This document shows positions 49,267 through 62,868 of a stretch of DNA of 64,000 nt, piece after piece. The notes under the pieces were generated by a model. The model saw only the letters and a list, made by a program, of their open reading frames with translations, did no database searches and was not told the origin of the DNA. This stretch comes from Synanceia verrucosa (Eukaryota; Chordata; Actinopteri; Perciformes; Synanceiidae), in contig CM056556.1 of the NCBI GenBank assembly GCA_029721515.1, positions 16,767,598 to 16,831,597 on the forward strand, read 5' to 3'. The position numbers and the translations under genes were made by a program. Each line of letters begins with the position of its first letter. The first letter of the stretch is position 1.

Positions 49267-52200
49267 AATAAGCCCATTCTGGCTTTCGGTACTACTGTGT
49301 GTCTCGTCCTGTCAGTTTGTCTCAGCTGAGAGGAGGTAGTGCACGGTGCAAGAGAAAGGTGAAGAGGGAACTTTCCTCTGGAGGGAAGAGGGTCAAGAAG
49401 GCATTTGAGAGTGGAGAAAGTGTTTGTGCATGCATTTGCTTACATCAGAGTGTCTGTGTGTGTGCATTTATGTTTGTTCACTATTGAATTTAGCAGGAAG
49501 GCAAATGAGGAGTGTGTTTGGACATGTGGCTATTTTTGACTTTTAAAAACATAAGCCTCTGTGAGTGTTTGGAGCTCCCTGCACATCTCACTCAGCACCT
49601 TGACATTGGCACTGGGCCTCTGTGGAGATCTGCTGTCTCAGCTGGATCACTCCCCTCCCTTTTCCTCTGACCCTTCGGCCCCTCCATCACTCACTCCCCC
49701 CCTACTCCCACCTCCACTCCAGGCCCTTCCAGCTTTTCCTCATCCAGAGGAGGAGAGCTTAAATCACTCCCTTCTCTCTGCCTTTCCAAGGGTTTCCTTT
49801 GCTCCGACATGAACACACGAACACCCCCCAGATAGTTTTGAGGAGGGGGATGGGCTGTGATTGCTGACTTGGACTACTGTGGGAATGCAGGTTCTGTGTG
49901 TGTGCGTGCTTTGGTCACCCCTCCCTGGGCTCGCCAGGCAGCTCGGTGTCTGTCGTCTGTCACACTAGCCGTTCAGACTGTGCTGTCATTACTATGACAG
50001 CATGCTGTGGCAGATGGCAGCCAAAATTCAAAAAAACAATCTCTTCTTAGCACTCACGCAACTATGGTTTTAGTCAGAGGTAATTAGACATTCATTTTTG
50101 TATTTAATTAGATGTTAAACAGGGATTATTTTCATTATCTATTCAGCTGCTTTTTTGATATTTTTTTATTGTTTATCTGTTCTTTCTTTTGTCTGAAAAC
50201 AAAGTCAAAATCCAAAGATGGCACTCACATTTGGAATTATTTGTCTCACTATACAAAAGCTATGAGATTCTCTGTTTGATAATCAGAGCATACAGCAGCA
50301 ACCAACCACTTGCTCTCTATATATTAATGAGTGTAATGTTCCTTTAAATAAGTGTATTTGCTTGTAATGGCATTTGACAATGACGGTCTTGACAGTGTTT
50401 ATAGTCTTATCTTCCCAGTTCAACAATGACAGATGGTATCTTTTGCAAGTTGCAAGCTGCCGTGTCACTGTACACGGTAAGTTCTCCTTCCCCATACCAC
50501 GTTCCCACAATAACTGTAAACAAAATGCAAAGCAGTCTCTTGAGATCAACTCACTCACCTATTAATTTCATCTTGATATCCGTCTCCTCCTTTTCTTTCT
50601 CTTTCTTTATTTTTTCTATTTCTTCTTTCGCTTTGTCTTTCTTTTTCATCTTCCCTACCTCTCTCCTCTCTTGGCCGTTGAGGTTAACCACCACTTGTGT
50701 TACACTGCATTACAACTCATCAACAATATGCCAGGGCAAAAAGACACACAACCCACATTTGTTGTCCTCTCTCTCTTTCTCCCTCTCACTCCTTTAACTC
50801 TCTTTTGCTAAAGCACAAAACAAATGGGCCAAAAACGGAGAATTGCCTAGAAACCCAATATGGACTCCACCCTGGAGATTATGCGGTCAACTCAGCCAGC
50901 CTGCACTAGAATAACAGGCTGGTCTGCTCCCACTGTCCCATGGCCAGAGTGTGTGTATGTTTGTTTGTGTGTACAGGCATCTTACCCTAGCTGTCTCAAC
51001 GTGTGTGCATGCACACATGCATTTTGAACCTTTCCTTGTACATCAGAGATCACTTTCTGTGCATTTGAGTAGGCTTGTGTATTGACGTGTACAGTATGTG
51101 GCTCAGCTTATTTCAGAGTTTCAGAGATGAGCCGTTCCTCGTCAGCTGTTGGACAGGAATGTGTTTCCGTACAACTGTTCAAAGTGTATTGTCTGACACA
51201 TCTACAGTACAGCTCATACCACTTCACACCAGCTAATAATCATGTCACTCAGTTAAAAGCGTTGAGCCTTTTTTTTTTTTTTTTTCATGTAAAATTGAAA
51301 AAGATATTTGAGATCATAACAACAAAGTGCGCAACTGTGTTATAGTAAATATAGTAATTATAGTAAATTTGCTATGGTGCCTGATTAGATTATTGACAGT
51401 GACCTTAATAGCACTTCAGATGAATTGCCTTCAAGTATGTTGATAGACATTGAATCAGTGAAGTTTTCTGTATCAGACTGTAACTTACTGTCAGAGTGTC
51501 TTATGCAATTTGAAATAATTTGCTAGTATCACAAGCAAATACATACAAAGCAAGTGAAAAAAACTAAGACATCATATGTACAACAAAAGTGAATGACTAA
51601 GGTATCATACATAAAAAGTTATTGAACACAGCGGACTGACTGGTATAATAAAGAGAGAGTACAGTGAGCGTACAGTAGATTTTTTGCATTTCAGTTCTGT
51701 TCTTCTTGTCTGCCATACCATTTGTAGGGTGTTCATCCCAAAATGTGTACCGATATATCTGGCATCAATATATTATCTAGGTCAATCCAAAGAGCAAAAT
51801 AGAGACTCAACTGGACAGTTCACTCTCTTTTTTACTTTTTGGCATAAGAATTAAAGCCTTATATGAAATAAATGTAAATAGATACATATACCTGCAACTT
51901 TTTAAGTATTACCATGCACTTTATGCACCCATGTTTTAATAACTTTCATAAGCAATATTGATAATAATCCGTAAATGGCGGTTGACCTCACTTTTTCCAA
52001 CTGCATTAAGCCTGAACATAAAAGTCATATGTTGACAATATATGGCAATCAATAAATTTAATGTCTGAGCATCCAGCATGTACATGATTGAAACGGGGGA
52101 AAAGGCAGCTGTTTTGATTTGGGTTCCTGAGATTGTACTGCCCATAGTTTGGAAAGCTGGATCCAATCTGAGGCCAGTCAGGCTGTGGTGATCGAGGCTT

Positions 52201-52488
52201 ATCTAATGCTAGGTCTGTAGGTTTGCAAATGCCTGACTCTGGCCTGCAACTGGGACAAAGTGGCTGATTGTTTCCAGCCATGATGGAGGTAATGAGGGGG
52301 TGGTGGTCATCATGATACACAGTTAAACTCAGAAACACACACGCACACACACACAGACTGACCTATAAGTGAATATTCATACACGGATGGGCATGTGAAT
52401 GCGTGTTTTCAGCCACAGCGAATTCTCTCCACAGACCACAGGGTCGCTCTGTTACAGTCCCTCATTAGTGGTCACCTTTACCGGAGGA

Positions 52489-52550
52489 CACACACACACA
52501 CATCCCTGCGCACACACACACGCACTCACACGCATACAAACACTCACCAC
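52489..52550 (+). repeat. Degenerate (CA)n stretch
   Basis: CACA-rich with CGCA, CTCA and CATA variants. Confidence 0.85.
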
Positions 52551-53744
52551 TGGCTTTGCACGTGGAGATTTACTGCACACACCTTAACATAAATCCACTC
52601 ATCCAGTTCACAGTATTATGTTTGATGCACGCCATGTTAGGAGCTTTAAAGTGAAACCACATGCAGCTCAGTTCGAGCAGATCTGCTAAATCTCTGTCAC
52701 TCAGGTGGTTGAGTCACGCCTGCACTGGGCGTGCAGTCACGGATGTGTGGCTGCCTTGTCACAAGATGCAGTGTGACAGGCCTCGGGTGGTGGGGTGGTG
52801 GGGGTGGAGGCGGGGGCAGCTGACAAACACGAACACTGACTCTCACACACCAGTGCACACCCTCACAGCACACTTGACGTCATAAGTGTGTCTGGAAACA
52901 GAAGTTTGGGGAAGTTAATCTCTTTTCTAAAGAAAAAAAAACACATGTAAAGGATCTCTTACAGTAAAACAAAGACCGTCATGAGACTAAGGGACTAATA
53001 CAAAATAAACTGTGAGGAGCATTTACATGAAGTCACGCTGCATAGATTAGGGAAGAAATTTGACTGGTCTTCCTTTTCTCTTCAAATGCCTTGAACAAGT
53101 TAAAAGAATTACTGTGTGATATAAGCCTCTATGTGCTACATATACACACTCCAGTTTGTTGTTAAGACTTTAAAATAAAACATTCTGCTTTCTCCCATGT
53201 TGCATTCTTCAATGTTAAGTCTTAAATGATAAGACTTAAACTATCCCTAAAGCTTTATCACAGTTTGTGACACTTTAAAGTACTGCCATGAAATTGAGGG
53301 TGAATGGTGTGGTAAGATAGGATTGCATTTTCCCACGCTTAGTTGTTGTATGATGAAGTTTTTCCCATAGTTCAACTCATCCTTTCCCAGCCAAATGTCC
53401 CAATTCTAGTTTGGCAGGAAAAGCTCGCTCTTCAGTCCTGTATTGTTACTGAGCCATGACACACCAAGCGGACAGTTGGCTCTCAGTTGGTGGCTCAACA
53501 TTTGCTGTGATTTTGTCAGCTCATTATACATTGTTGATGCATTAGCCCTAGTTGGTTTTTACTGCCATTTAGTGTATTTACTTTAGGCACTTAAAACCAT
53601 TAATGAAGCTACATTTTTGCAGAAAACAAGGCAATTATTCAGCAACTTGTTGCCCAGTCAAGCACATATTCTTGGTAGATTACAAACTATTTAATTGTTG
53701 CAGCCAAATGTCCCAGATATTATAAATTGTGCAGTGTTTTAGTA

Positions 53745-54675
53745 GCCACGTTTACATGTTTTTAATTCCGAATTACTTGTTCCAAATTAAATAGTTCGGA
53801 ATTAAAATTTTCCCCTTCAAGTTAACATGGAAATAATAATTCCGAATTGAGGTTTACATGGAAAACATTAAATCGCCTTTGTTTAATTCTGCCTAACATC
53901 TGGGGGTCGGAAAGGGTTCTTATTGGACACTGTGCGCACTTACATTACTGTCTACAGGAAGAAAACACATTCCAGCTTTTTTGTCGTTTCGGTTTAACGT
54001 TGCATCATGAACACAAACATAATACACACAGTCATTCTGATAGTAGGCCTACTCTTTCAGCAGCAGCTCGAGAATATTATCGCACTTCATGTATGCCAGC
54101 TGAGGAGGAAAAGTGTCAGAGAAGGGAGGAAGAAGACAAATGACTTCTTCAGCTCTTTGTACCCTCCTCATTCAATTTTTTTGGCCACCTCTTTAAATAA
54201 GTTATGTTTTTGTGCTTTCTACCATCTACTCTTTTCATAATTTTGATTTCCTCATTCATACTTATTGAAATAAATGGTTTACTGTACAAGACCAGCGTTT
54301 GCTCCGAGCCACCATCTAGCAGTGCGTCATTTGCAACTGAAGGATAACGCAACGGGCATGCGCTGCTTCTTCTTCTTCTTCTTCTTCTGCTGCTTCTTCT
54401 TCTTTTCTTCTTCTTCCTCTTCTTCTTACGAGTATGTGCTGAACGATTGGAATAACCTTTATGAAGAATAAAGGTTTACATGAAAGAGAAATAAAGTAAT
54501 TCAGCTGTAAAAGCGGAATAAACCACTTACTTCGGAATTAAGTTGAATTCGGAATAGTCATTTTCATTCGAAAATAGGTGTTTAAATGGTCTTTTCAAAG
54601 CGGAATTAATTTTTATTCAGAATTAAGTTTTTAATTAAGTTTTATTTGGAATTAAAGTTCTCATGTAAATGCAGC
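53745..54675. mobile_element. DNA transposon-like element, about 930 bp, TTTACATG termini
   Basis: The left end gccacgtttacatgttttta (then attcc) matches the complement of the right end (gctgcatttacatgagaact, then ttaattcc). Both subterminal regions are studded with ggaattaa/ttccgaatt motifs in many copies, at about 53764-53850 and 54497-54655. The interior has short open frames without recognisable homology and a TTC-rich tract at 54366-54428. A target duplication was not resolved. Confidence 0.75.
54366..54428 (+). repeat. (TTC)n tract
   Basis: A TTC/TGC run of about 60 nt inside the transposon-like element at 53745-54675. Confidence 0.95.
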
Positions 54676-56085
54676 AAATGACAATCCTTCAGACCCATGG
54701 ATCTATAAATCAATCTGGACTTCTTGAATTATATTTTATTGCCTCACGGAACATATAGGCATCAGTGTAGCGTTTCATTAACACAAGGTTGTTTCGGTCC
54801 CACCCAGGAGACAACATTTGGTAAAGCAACCAGGCCCCTGTTTATTCTTTTTTCCTCTCACTGCCAAAGACAATGGACTGACAGTGCAGATGCAAAGTAG
54901 ACTGACCATTAATTCTCTCTGTTTACGTTGGCTGTTCACGTTGTTCACGTCTGGCCGTTGGCTCTACTCATTATCAAGTGCAACTTCTTTGCTTAGGATG
55001 TCCGTTGACACGAGGTATTTGAACAGTTAGCTTTTGCCGGTACTACTTTGACACAACCAACAAGGCAGGTTATCCTGTCCCAATAGCACCAGTCCAACAG
55101 GTTAAATATTAACCAGCCACGCGAATGATCAGCCTGCAAGCCCAGCTCTTGCTCCTCTGCTGTTGTGAGCAACATTTATTGCGGAATAATAACTTCAGTG
55201 GGGGATGGCACTGGAGGGAAGTTAAAAATATCATCCAGGTTTAGTGCCTCAAGTAGCACATGAAACAGCATAGGGAAATAATACAGTTAGAGAATAGACA
55301 ATAAATAAATAATCATTGAAAGTAGGTAGCAATGTCTTTGAGTACAACAAAGAATTTAGGAAAAATACAATATTTGAAAAAAAAAAACAAAGGCAAACAA
55401 AATGTGGCTCTTCACAGCAGATGTAGTCCAGACTATTGTCTATGGTTATATGGCTTTCATACTGGATGAGTGACAGGGTAGGGCTTTTATTGTGTTTTAA
55501 CAATTGTTATTCATTTACTGCTGTGAGACATTTCTCAGTCCATAAAGCATGCAACAGCAGCCTAAAGAAAACACTGCGTGGGCTAATTATTTAAAACAAA
55601 CCAAACAGATATGAAACAGCCTTGTTTTGTGGATTGGGAATAATTGAGGACTAGTTCAAGACACAATTGGAAGTATGAAAGAAAAGAACAGTGATCCTGT
55701 GGTGAAAGCACAGCCACCACTTCAGTCTGTCAGTAACCAGACCCAAAAAACTTTTGAGAAAGAGAAACACAATTGTGTGAACAGTTAAAAACAAACAAAT
55801 GCTGTGATATAAAGTATAATTAATGACTTAAGTCCATGAGAAACACAATGCATAATGAATTATTGTTTCCATCCACTACTGTTGTTGTTATTACGGTAGT
55901 ATTAGAAATTGGTACACCAAGACAAACAGTACATGACACCACTTCTCCTGTCGGAAAACTATTATACCATTGCAGAAGACAAGTGCAATAAGATTGTGTG
56001 ATTAAAAGAATGCAAGATGAACTTCAAATGGTGAAAATCAATAGCCTTGAAATCTAGACGCACCCTAGCGGCAAAAAAATATCAT

Positions 56086-56619
56086 TGCCTAGCAGGATGG
56101 TCTAGTGGAGCACCATAGGAGATAATCCTGGCTCCGGCAAGGAGTCTGTCAGACCAATCACAACGCTCTATCTGTGTAGCGAGTCATTGGGGTGGGCTAA
56201 GCACATTGATGACAGGGCTGCGTGACGCTGGAAATAGCACAACAAGGAAGATTGCTGTGGCTAATGAACTGTGGTCATTTGAATCTGCTCTGTCATTGAT
56301 TTTGGAAGAATTACACTTGGGCTTTTCTTTGAAAGTTGAGCAGAAAGAAGCACTTGAGTCATTCATTTTAAAGAAGTATGTATTTGCTGTTTTGCCGACC
56401 AGCTACTTTGTCAACTGGCCACGGCAAAAGTCTAATATACCAGCTGACTTCTCTGGTAGCGTCACATTGTCCGTTGCTCTGATTGGTCATAGCGCTGGCC
56501 TATTATGTGCAGAGGCAATTTGAATGACAACAGTTGGTCCCACCCACAGACTTAAACTCTGTCTATTAACTGCCCCCAGACTATACAGTCGATGTCATAG
56601 TCTGGCTTGCCAGGCTAGA
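56086..56619 (+). mobile_element. Non-autonomous DNA element carrying a RecQ-like helicase fragment
   Basis: The right end tagtctggcttgccaggcta, complemented, begins tagcctggcaagccagacta. It resembles the left end gcctagcaggatggtctagt, so degenerate inverted termini enclose about 530 bp. The interior contains the helicase-like frame listed separately. The borders are approximate and no target duplication was defined. Confidence 0.55.
56206..56523 (+). pseudogene. Decayed N-terminal fragment resembling short fish RecQ-like helicase proteins
   Basis: This is a 105-codon open frame from ATG 56206 to the stop at 56521. Residues about 44-65 read VEQKEALESFILKKYVFAVL and continue PTSY. This resembles the start of RecQ-type ATP-dependent helicases, where a Q-motif-like K/R-xEQ-xEAL is followed by a Walker A of the form LPTGxGKS. 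Here Walker A is lost: PTS is followed by YFVNW instead of GxGKS, so no ATP binding is expected. The rest (SGSVTLSVALIGHSAG) has no helicase motifs. Many fish and invertebrate genomes contain short RecQ-like genes inside transposable elements, and this looks like a dead remnant of one. The homology rests on a short stretch, so confidence is moderate. Confidence 0.55.
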
Positions 56620-57761
56620 AAATCAGTGTAGAAAACTGGATATGAATATGACATTTTTGTTTGTTTTGTGATTTGAGTTACATCAGAGCCGAAGCTTAAG
56701 TGTGCATCCTAAGTTATCACTAAATCACTGCATTTTGTGGCATTTAGCTTTTACCAATACACCAACTTTAAATCAGCCAAGCATAAAAGTTTATTTTCCT
56801 GAATTCCACTTTTGTACATGCAAATAGAAAGTGTACACATAAAAACAGGTAGATGGAAGCAGACCTAATGTGATCAGACGGCTGATCTTAAATGGTTAAT
56901 TAAGTTACGGTTAATTTTCATTCTATTTATCCTATTGGGTAGATACGGGTGGACAGTAAAAACGGAATGACTTGAATTACACAGGATGGAAAGCTCATTT
57001 GGGCTTTATAGGAATAGTTGAAATCGCCAGTCCCTTTGTAGTTGTGAGGGGAGAAGTCTGGAGTACCAAGATGTCCCATGTTTGATGCTTTCCTGATATG
57101 TAAGCAGTAGAACCAGGGTGTGGTTAATAAGTACATGACTGTAGCTTCTGCTCAAAGTCTGTAGCATATATGGGTAAATCATTGGCACATTTTGTCACTG
57201 GTGTAATCACTATTACAGGTGGCTTTTACAGGGGAAGAAAAGAGTTGAGGTTATTGACCATGTGCATCAATGACAAATTTCCAGCAGGTTATGAAATATT
57301 TTCCTACTCCCTCTACATCTGGGACCTACCTCTTTTTTAGTCTCACCTGAAAGCAATGACCCTACAAAAGCATTTGCATGACCACTGCTCATGTCCATCT
57401 TTACATTGGCTCTGCAGTGCTTTGCATATCAATAAATAGCTTGTGTCCGCTAAACATTCCTTAAAATTAGCAAGCAGTGCTAGCTGAAGAGCTCCTTCCC
57501 TGTGTATGAGTAGTCCGTAAATGCAGCTTGATGGAAAACACTAATGCAGCTCGTAAAAAACTGGTACAATTATTCTTTCCAGCAGATAAAGCCAAGAAAA
57601 CACGCCATGAAGCCCATTCTTCAAGTCACCAGGCTTCTGACCAACACACAGGCAGCAATCAATCCAAACTACTGTTTGCTTCTTAAAATTTGATCTGTGC
57701 GCCCCTGTATTCATATTCATTTAATGCAACCACAAAAGGAGGATTGCATAACTATAAATCT

Positions 57762-57793
57762 GTTTGACATGAAGACTGTTTGACATGAAGACT
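57762..57793 (+). repeat. 16-bp tandem duplication
   Basis: tttgacatgaagactg occurs twice in tandem. Confidence 0.9.
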
Positions 57794-58339
57794 GAGCAAG
57801 GGTTATATTTTTAACAGTATTGCATTTGAATGCTTGTTTATATCCATAGAAGTGTCAAAGTGGTTGTAGCCCATCAAGTCCACGAAGAGACAGAGAAAGA
57901 AAGAGCCTCTGGGTATTTTGTCAGACTCATGCAAAGCAATCAACCTAGCGTGCTGCATTCATAGCAGATAAGGTAGCGCTGCAAACACTGAAAGCCATTA
58001 ACCATTTGGTGACCAATAAATCATTAATCTTTGTACAAGTTTTTCTGGCACAGTGGTCCCCATTTTGAGACTTATCCAATGTCACTGCTGAATTGAATTA
58101 GTCATGAGGTCACAACAGACCCAAAACAGCTTCAGGCCTAATTTTAGTGAACTTCCACCATCCTTGTTTGTTGAACAGTAAACTTAAGCAACATCAATAA
58201 AACTGGAGAAGTTTGCAGAGAGACATCTGGATGAATCACATCAAGTCAAATAGACCAGAACATGGAAAATATGCCTTATTGCTGTATTTAAAGTGCTTTT
58301 ATGTGGTAGTGACTTTTGGGCTGCTGTAAACATGCTGTA

Positions 58340-58370
58340 TTTGTGTGTGTGTGTGTGTGTGTGTGTGTTG
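58340..58370 (+). repeat. (GT)n microsatellite
   Basis: A pure GT run of about 30 nt. Further GT at 58885-58919 and CA at 59041-59060. Confidence 0.95.
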
Positions 58371-58882
58371 CGTTATTTGATCATTGCAAACTAGTATGTG
58401 TGCTTCTGTGAGTGTTTCTGAAGCGTGCTCTCTGTTGTCCCTGACTCACAGTTCCCATGGCATTCTGCTGACTCGTCTTCCCGCCACTTTTGCTCCAGGC
58501 CCGTCCCAGCCAGTCTTTCTTTTGAATGACGGCAACATTATTTTTACCATCTTACTCGTACTAATTATCCTCCGTGATGATGGTAATGAGTGTGTGTCAC
58601 TTCAGGCAAAGCTTTGTAGGTTTTCCCAGTCGAGCATGTGTTTTTTTTTTTGTTTGTTTCTTACTGTGGCTTGTCCTCAAAGCAATTTGTGGGTGCAAAA
58701 AAACAAAGAACAGCTTGTTAGGAGCTCACAATCAATACATTATTCCTCTGTTGACTGATTGGGAAAGAAAGCGGGAGGAGAGAGTGAGATATAACAAGAG
58801 AGCTAGAGGGAAGTAAAATTATATGTCTGTGTGGTTTGTCGTCTCCTATTTCTGCATGAATGGGTTTTGGTGTAGAGTGTGC

Positions 58883-58920
<38 letters not shown>

Positions 58921-60951
58921 ACAGTATGTAGGCCTGTCTACCTTTTCATTTTATTCTTCATCCAATGGGCCTATGGGAATCATGCTTAGGTTATTTAGGT
59001 AGTTACTCACATAACAGCACATTCACCACAAATATGAAATACACACACACACACACACATATACTATATATATAGTATAGTAGTAGACTTAGTTGAGGAA
59101 AATGTAACAGGTTTTGTTAAAATCTATCACATAATTTAAGAGTTTTTCTAGAAATGGTGCAGTAGCAGTAGCACCTGCAGTAGCCCTGGAGCCCACCACT
59201 GGACATCCAGCTGGAGTCCCTGTGGGACCCACTTGAAAATAATATTTTCCTCAAAATGTAGGAAATAATTTTTAGTTTTACAAGACTATGTAAAGAGGTA
59301 CCATATTTAGGTCCAATTGTAAAACACATACGCTTGTACATGCGGTTAAAATCCTGCATATAGCATTGCCTCTACTTGCCAGATTTAAGAGGCCCGTACA
59401 CACCGTAAGGTTGGATGGTCAGTCTGTCAGTCAGCTGCTTAGTCATTCACCCATTCAGCGCTTTGTCCAGAACGAGATCACTTTGAATTTGATAAGCACA
59501 TGGCCCCCAGAAGTCCAAATATAACATTAATTTGTCTCCTTGGGGTGTCATTTCACTTGATTCTTTACTCAAAGAGACAGTCGCTATAGCTGTGGCTCAC
59601 TTGGGAATGCCTTTTAAAATATATTATATATAAATTGAGGGTCTGGATATCTTTCTGACACATCCATTTTGACAGCTACAAGACCACAGAACAGTGACCT
59701 GTGGAGAGTGGAAATCAAGCAATGTGTCCAAGTAGGAGTGAAAAAGAAATGTGTGCCTTGGTGGGAGCAGAGATACTGGAAAATAATAAGGGAGTGTAAA
59801 CTACCTGTGTTGACATATGGCTAACTGCTGCTGGTGGGTATTTATACTAAAGATAAAAAGGCAGTGTTCTTGAGGAACATCATATGGTGCCGATGTTTTT
59901 TTGGACAGGTCCTGACAAGACGCTAGTGACATTGGTTTAAATTTCCATGAAGTGTGCAGTGGATACTTATAATCCTCAGAGATGGATTTGTTTGTTTTGG
60001 ATGATTTTGACCTTTCGTCTAGTGACACCATCAGGCCCCTAATGTAATATTTATTTAAAAGCGTAACAGACAGATTGCCATGATATTTGCCAAGCCAAGC
60101 AGGAGGAGGGAGGTAACTTTTGAGTGTGTGACCAGAATGGCAGCATTTTTATTGTGTTGCTTGTTTCATCTAAACCTTATGATTTCAGGATTTTTTATAT
60201 TTTTTTCCTTGGAGTTACAACTATATGGTATTGTTCTGTCCAGTTAGATAGTACAGTAAATTTTGTAAAGGCATGAAGAGGCTACCAGTCTTCTCAGCAG
60301 TTTCCTTGTTATTTTAGTTTTGTAATATGTTTAACATGAAATGATGTATACCCACTGTGGACTTTCCCGTCTTACCTTACAGTATATTATCACAGTCCTG
60401 AGGCAGCCGACCAACACATGCATTTTTTCTTTTTTCATTCCTATCCCCTGCAGTCCTGCTCTTGCAGCACAACCCCAGCCCCGTATCACATTCCCGCTGT
60501 CCATCACTGGCACAAGGCCCCCGCTTAGCAGCAGAGAAAGTCCTCGGGGTCAGCTCTTAATGGACCTAAATGCAGCTCATTATCCTGATAAGGCAGGGGC
60601 GGTGGCCAGGCAATGGCTGCCTGACTGGCTGGATGACAGCCACACAGCTTTGACAGGTAGACAGAGCTAGACACAGCCACAACGGCTATCTGATGGACCT
60701 GGTTGACAGATCCACTTGCAGCGGCCTGCTGCTCTGAGCAGTGGAAAAGTTTTGACTCCCTCTTCCCTCCAGATGTATGCACTGCGAAACAATTTTAGCT
60801 TAATATATAAATTTACTGTACGCGGTCCATTAAATTTATTGTTCTTATTTTGCTATTGCAGCCGTTGAGCTATAGTCGTGGGGCATATAGTATCAGTGGG
60901 TGTTTATGTTGGTAATTTATAGCATCTGTAGGATTTTCATCATAATAATAC

Positions 60952-61163
60952 ACTGAGCCACAAAAGAAATGCAAATAATAGATGCATTCAATTTATTTTC
61001 ATGTTTTTGACATTTCATCGTCGCCGGTCAAATTAGTCGAATTCAACAAAATTTGGTACAAAGCTTATGGCTTGAAGTTTTGTTGGGATAACCAAAGAGT
61101 GGTCACCTGTCACAAATGTCTCCACCCCATCTACCCCTCCATTTGTGTTTTTTGTGGCTCAGT
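60952..61163. mobile_element. Short MITE, 212 bp, ACTGAGCCAC termini
   Basis: The left end actgagccacaaaagaaatg pairs with the right end (catttgtgttttttgtggct, then cagt). ATAC flanks both sides (60948-60951 and 61164-61167), a possible 4-bp duplication or a TA-based one. The interior is AT-rich and no convincing coding frame is seen. Confidence 0.75.
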
Positions 61164-62837
61164 ATACAATGATCAAGGACAGAGAGTTTTGCTTATTTAG
61201 TTTCAGTTTCTGATGAAAATGTTCAATATGGTTTTTGATAATATCTTCCATAATCATACATTTTATGACATCCTCTTAATTTCATGCCCATGTCACCTAA
61301 AGTTCATTTACAAAGTTGACAAACCGATTATTTGTCAGGTAACCACTAATAGTGGTTGTTAGACCTTCATGCATCTTTAACATTCTACAAATATGTCTTA
61401 AAGAAAAGTTAGTGGGTGTGTGGGGGGGGTTAAAGACTTCTTGAGACGTGAAATCCACCTGTTGTTTTTTCCTGAAGTGGTACAAGATGGTCCAATAGTT
61501 AAGCCTATCCCACCTCCATTTTTATTGTTTTAGTTGGTAAGGACTTTCACTATTTGTGTCACATGCATGATTTTCTCATGAGCTGTGGTTTAGTTATTTT
61601 GGAGGAAGGCCACATTGTCCTGTTGCTAGCAGTCCTTACCATCAGGCAGCAGGTGGTGTCAACAGCCCCAGGCCCTTGGGCATCTAAGTAGCCACAGATT
61701 CTCTTACAACCAGATGTCAGCCATAACAGCACCAAACACTTACTGATCGACTTCTCCGTGACTCTCTCACCCATAATTTGCTCTTTCCTCTCTGCTTTTA
61801 GGTGTGTCAGTTTGGGTGCTTGTGCCTCCTGCTGTTTCCCAGTGTGTGTGAGGGTATGGGTCGACTCGTGCTGCTATGCCCATTGGAGGCATGTTGGGCC
61901 GATGCCGACTTTCTGTCAGTGGGCGTTTGGCAACCATGGCAGAAGGGGGATATGAGGCCATGAGTGTCATTCAATGTACAAATCTGACTCCTCTCTCTTG
62001 CCTTTGGCACACACTGCTCTCATATAGGGTGACAAGGTAAGAGATAGCTGCAACTGGTACGCTTTGGGCACTACACACACAAAAACACTCTTCTGTTCAG
62101 ACGTTCAGAGCGCAAAGAAGCACAGAGAAAAAGCACGTGCACAAGCTAAATGCACCACTAGAAATTGTCATACACACATACACACAAGCACACACCATGT
62201 TTCCTCCTCATTTTACATGGTTTTATACTTTAAGGTATAGACTTTACCAAACTTTCAAAAGGGAAGGACTTGTGAGGGTAATGAAGTATGTGACTTGATA
62301 AAAGAGTGCTTGTTGAATGGGTATCATGCTGCTCAGCATATTTAACCATAATCGCTCAGGGCCATCATTCTGACAAAGCATTCCTTGTGAAGTAAGCAAT
62401 TTGCCATCTCCACTGTAAGTCCACATTATCCAGGTGCATATATACTACCCGCACGCCTTTTTTAACAGGCTTACATTGTGCCTTGACAGATTAAGAAATG
62501 TTTTTTTTCTTCTTAGATGGTGTTCTTGCGGGCTTTTACATTGCCTTCTGTAGACTCGCTCCCATCCACACCTTCATAAGAAGCAAACTACTTAATTACA
62601 GCTTTCTGTCAGACATACAATTACAGCTGACTGCTTTTGGTCTTTTTACACCCACCAACAAAGGCGTGGAATATCACATAAAGTCTCATCTGTTATTTGA
62701 ACTTGAATGTAAGCCAACCCCACCACCAGCGATATTAACCACGTCTGCAATTTTATGTTGACACTATTCAAATGAGGTCTAGCTGGGAGGATAGATGTTG
62801 GATGTGACGTAGTCTGTGACCTACACTACACTTTTTA

Positions 62838-62868
62838 CACACACACACACACACACACGCACACATCT
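62838..62868 (+). repeat. (CA)n microsatellite
   Basis: A CA run with one CGCA interruption. Confidence 0.95.
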
